The notes under the pieces: model-generated
Told to the model about the DNA's origin: nothing
What the model saw: the letters and a program-made list of their open reading frames with translations, nothing else
The model's database searches: none
Translations under genes and position numbers: made by a program
Origin: Gaoshiqia hydrogeniformans
GTDB taxonomy: Bacteria > Bacteroidota > Bacteroidia > Bacteroidales > Prolixibacteraceae
Reading direction: 5' to 3'
Length of the DNA: 64,000 bases
Assembly (NCBI RefSeq): GCF_049347105.1
Contig: NZ_CP186334.1
Span: 682,001 to 746,000 of the forward strand
In this document: piece by piece, positions 62,460 to 64,000 of the stretch
Position numbering within the stretch: the first letter of the stretch is position 1
Layout: every line of letters begins with the position of its first letter

Positions 62460-62810
62460 TTATTCATTCGGGGTTTTGACTTTCGTATCGTCAGTCAAAA
62501 CAATCAATAAATCGTCATCTTCGTCAAGTAAAAATTCTTCCTCCGTTTCAAGATAAATTGATTTATCATTGGCGGTCATTTTAAACGATATCTTATGACG
62601 GGCCGGCAGTTTTTCCCAGTCTTTATCAATTGTCAGTTTTCCGGAGGATTCTCCGGGCAACAATTCTGTTGCGATGTAAATGTTCCCCCATTTTACATCG
62701 ACAATTTTTACTTGTGTAATACTATTTTTCACCTGGATATCTCCCGGTTCATAACACGACTGCATCACGATGATCACACAGGCAATCAGGAATAATCTCA
62801 ATGTTTTCAT
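62460..62810 (-). CDS. Small lipoprotein of unknown function
   Basis: A 116-residue protein with a lipobox (IVMQSC at residues 14-19). The mature part is beta-rich and acidic at the end (FLLDEDDDLLIVL). No family recognised. It begins immediately after the stop of the next upstream gene on the minus strand, so the three small genes to the right are one operon. Confidence 0.7.
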   Translation of the reverse strand: MKTLRLFLIACVIIVMQSCYEPGDIQVKNSITQVKIVDVKWGNIYIATELLPGESSGKLTIDKDWEKLPARHKISFKMTANDKSIYLETEEEFLLDEDDDLLIVLTDDTKVKTPNE

Positions 62811-63371
62811 TTAATTAAGTTTTATTTCGATTTCGCCGGCAAATGCACTTCTTGAATTCTGTTCGACCTTAAAAACAGCGTACTCATGAGGAAAATATTT
62901 CTTCGTGCTTAGATCGCTAAACGTAAGCTGGAATGACTCAATTAAACAAGCATACTCTCCCGGTTTAAGCTCATAAGCTGCATTTAAATATCGGGCAAAT
63001 TCTCCGGCAGTCTCATAAGCAGGTTGCTCAATATCCTGATTGGCAATGACCAGGTAATTGATCTTATTCCGGCTTTGGTATTTATTGCCAACTAAAAATT
63101 TATCAACTTTTGACGTATCAAGAGTCTGCGAATTAATCTTTGCCCAATAATAATTATTAATGAAGATATTTACGGAATCAATTGATTTGACCACCAGATA
63201 AGTGCTATCCGTCGATTTCAGGTTAATCAGAATCAATAATTCTTCAAAAGAAACCGAGCGGTCATCCGAGACAACATTCCGGTCTGCGCTGCTGATAAAT
63301 GAATCATCGTTGCTACAATTCACCAAAAGCAGTCCTGTCAGTAAAAAGTAAATCAGTTTTTTCATATTCAT
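62811..63371 (-). CDS. Lipoprotein of unknown function
   Basis: A 186-residue protein with signal peptide and lipobox (LLTGLLLVNC). The first residues may start at either Met1 or Met3. The mature protein is rich in Ser, Asp and Asn at its N-terminus and beta-like later (YLVIANQDIEQPAYE, CLIESFQLTF). It abuts the gene at 62460-62810 with no gap. No family recognised. Confidence 0.7.
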   Translation of the reverse strand: MNMKKLIYFLLTGLLLVNCSNDDSFISSADRNVVSDDRSVSFEELLILINLKSTDSTYLVVKSIDSVNIFINNYYWAKINSQTLDTSKVDKFLVGNKYQSRNKINYLVIANQDIEQPAYETAGEFARYLNAAYELKPGEYACLIESFQLTFSDLSTKKYFPHEYAVFKVEQNSRSAFAGEIEIKLN

Positions 63372-63385
63372 TGTTCAGTCAAAAT

Positions 63386-63919
63386 TTAAAACCACACATA
63401 AGAAGTATTTTCCAGTGGATTTTTAGTCTTCCAGTCCTTATCTTTTAAACGATTCCACCAATCGCTATAAACATCCTTAATCATCAGGATTTCAGTTCCT
63501 TTAAGTCCATTAAACCTTTCGTTTTCATTTAAAGCGGTATCAATCAAGTAGGGGTCAAGCGAGCCATATCCGAAATCATTTCTGATACCTTCCACGGTCC
63601 AAAGCAAACATTCTCCCAAAATCAAGTAATCTCTTCCATAAGGGAAAGGTGTCCGGGATGATACCGGATTTAACGGAAAATTAGAAATATGAGCTGTGTC
63701 TTTCGAGAGATCAATCAGGGATTGAATATGACTTTTCGTAAATTTCGGCATCTGAAGCCACAAATTTTCTCCATTTTCTCCCTTCTCATAGCTATTGTAA
63801 GTCCCATTTTTAATTTGTTGTACAAATTTCTGTACATCGGGATTATCTATGTCAAATTCATCCTTTTCACAACGAATGCAGAAAAGACTCAAAGCAGCCA
63901 TAAATAACAATTTTCTCAT
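63386..63919 (-). CDS. Lipoprotein, possibly DUF4943 family
   Basis: A 177-residue protein with lipobox (LSLFCIRC). The mature part includes NPDVQKFVQQIKNGTY, GENLWLQMPKFTKSHI and LGECLLWTVEGIRNDFG, which agree with the DUF4943 family as I recall it. No activity is known. It lies 14 bp before the next lipoprotein gene and is part of the same operon. Confidence 0.72.
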   Translation of the reverse strand: MRKLLFMAALSLFCIRCEKDEFDIDNPDVQKFVQQIKNGTYNSYEKGENGENLWLQMPKFTKSHIQSLIDLSKDTAHISNFPLNPVSSRTPFPYGRDYLILGECLLWTVEGIRNDFGYGSLDPYLIDTALNENERFNGLKGTEILMIKDVYSDWWNRLKDKDWKTKNPLENTSYVWF

Positions 63920-63933
63920 AATACAGGTTTTTT

Positions 63934-64000
63934 TTAAATAGATGAAATATTCAGTGTCACAGTTGCTTCTCCTTGGCTTTGATAATAATCCGATTTAGAA
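63934..64000 (-). CDS. C-terminal end of a gene running off the right edge
   Basis: A minus-strand frame open to the edge ends with TAA at 63934-63936; the last residues read QSQGEATVTLNISSI. It lies 14 bp before the lipoprotein start at 63919, the same spacing as between the next two genes, so it is probably the preceding operon member. Too short to classify. Confidence 0.4.
   Translation of the reverse strand, partial: SKSDYYQSQGEATVTLNISSI

Overview
The window is a chromosomal segment from a Bacteroidota bacterium, most likely of the Marinilabiliales/Prolixibacteraceae type. The evidence is a SusC/SusD pair with its ECF sigma/FecR regulators, a type IX secretion sorting domain, an RprXY-type two-component pair, Bacteroidota-style promoter boxes (TTG, 19-20 nt, TAnnTTTG), and the neighbour set rnc-fabF-acpP and sigma54 regulator-lptE-secG. 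No plasmid, phage or CRISPR signature was seen. The phylum is secure; the lower rank is inference.

Layout. 1-347: start of an acyl-CoA dehydrogenase-like gene running off the left edge. 509-1399: AraC-type regulator. 1564-2894: complete IS4-family element with 13-bp matching ends and a 9-bp target duplication, inserted at the start codon of an ECF sigma factor. 2898-20343: polysaccharide utilisation locus (ECF sigma, FecR anti-sigma, SusC, SusD, two DUF6807 proteins, Tat-exported Gfo/Idh/MocA oxidoreductase, DUF2264 protein, lipoprotein oxidoreductase, heparinase II/III-like lyase), with a Tat-exported aldo/keto reductase beside it (20422-21432). It has a lyase and several redox enzymes but no recognisable glycoside hydrolase. 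A 630-bp palindrome-rich noncoding island (13988-14617) sits inside it.

21513-29681: kdsB, then a tight four-gene cluster (single-domain response regulator, YaiO-like TPR/outer-membrane barrel, membrane-anchored HEAT-repeat protein, processive family 2 glycosyltransferase) facing a T9SS-secreted hydrolase-like protein. I read it as an exopolysaccharide synthesis and export system in which the HEAT protein has no assigned role. This is the best candidate for an undescribed system.

29916-52452: mostly housekeeping. sigma54 regulator-lptE-TPR-secG, groES-groEL, acyl-CoA ligase, UDP-sugar epimerase with a double LAB_N membrane protein, lepA, KefB-like antiporter, creatininase-like hydrolase, a lipoprotein formylglycine-generating enzyme, rprXY, rnc-fabF-acpP, purN, an M23 peptidase-like protein and a YitT transporter. 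A possible small RNA lies at about 47174-47282.

52794-64000: AlkC-like DNA repair protein, leuS, ricT, DUF4105 protein, mutS, a tRNA-Gly/tRNA-Leu/tRNA-Gly cluster, and three small lipoprotein genes, with the tail of a fourth gene at the right edge.
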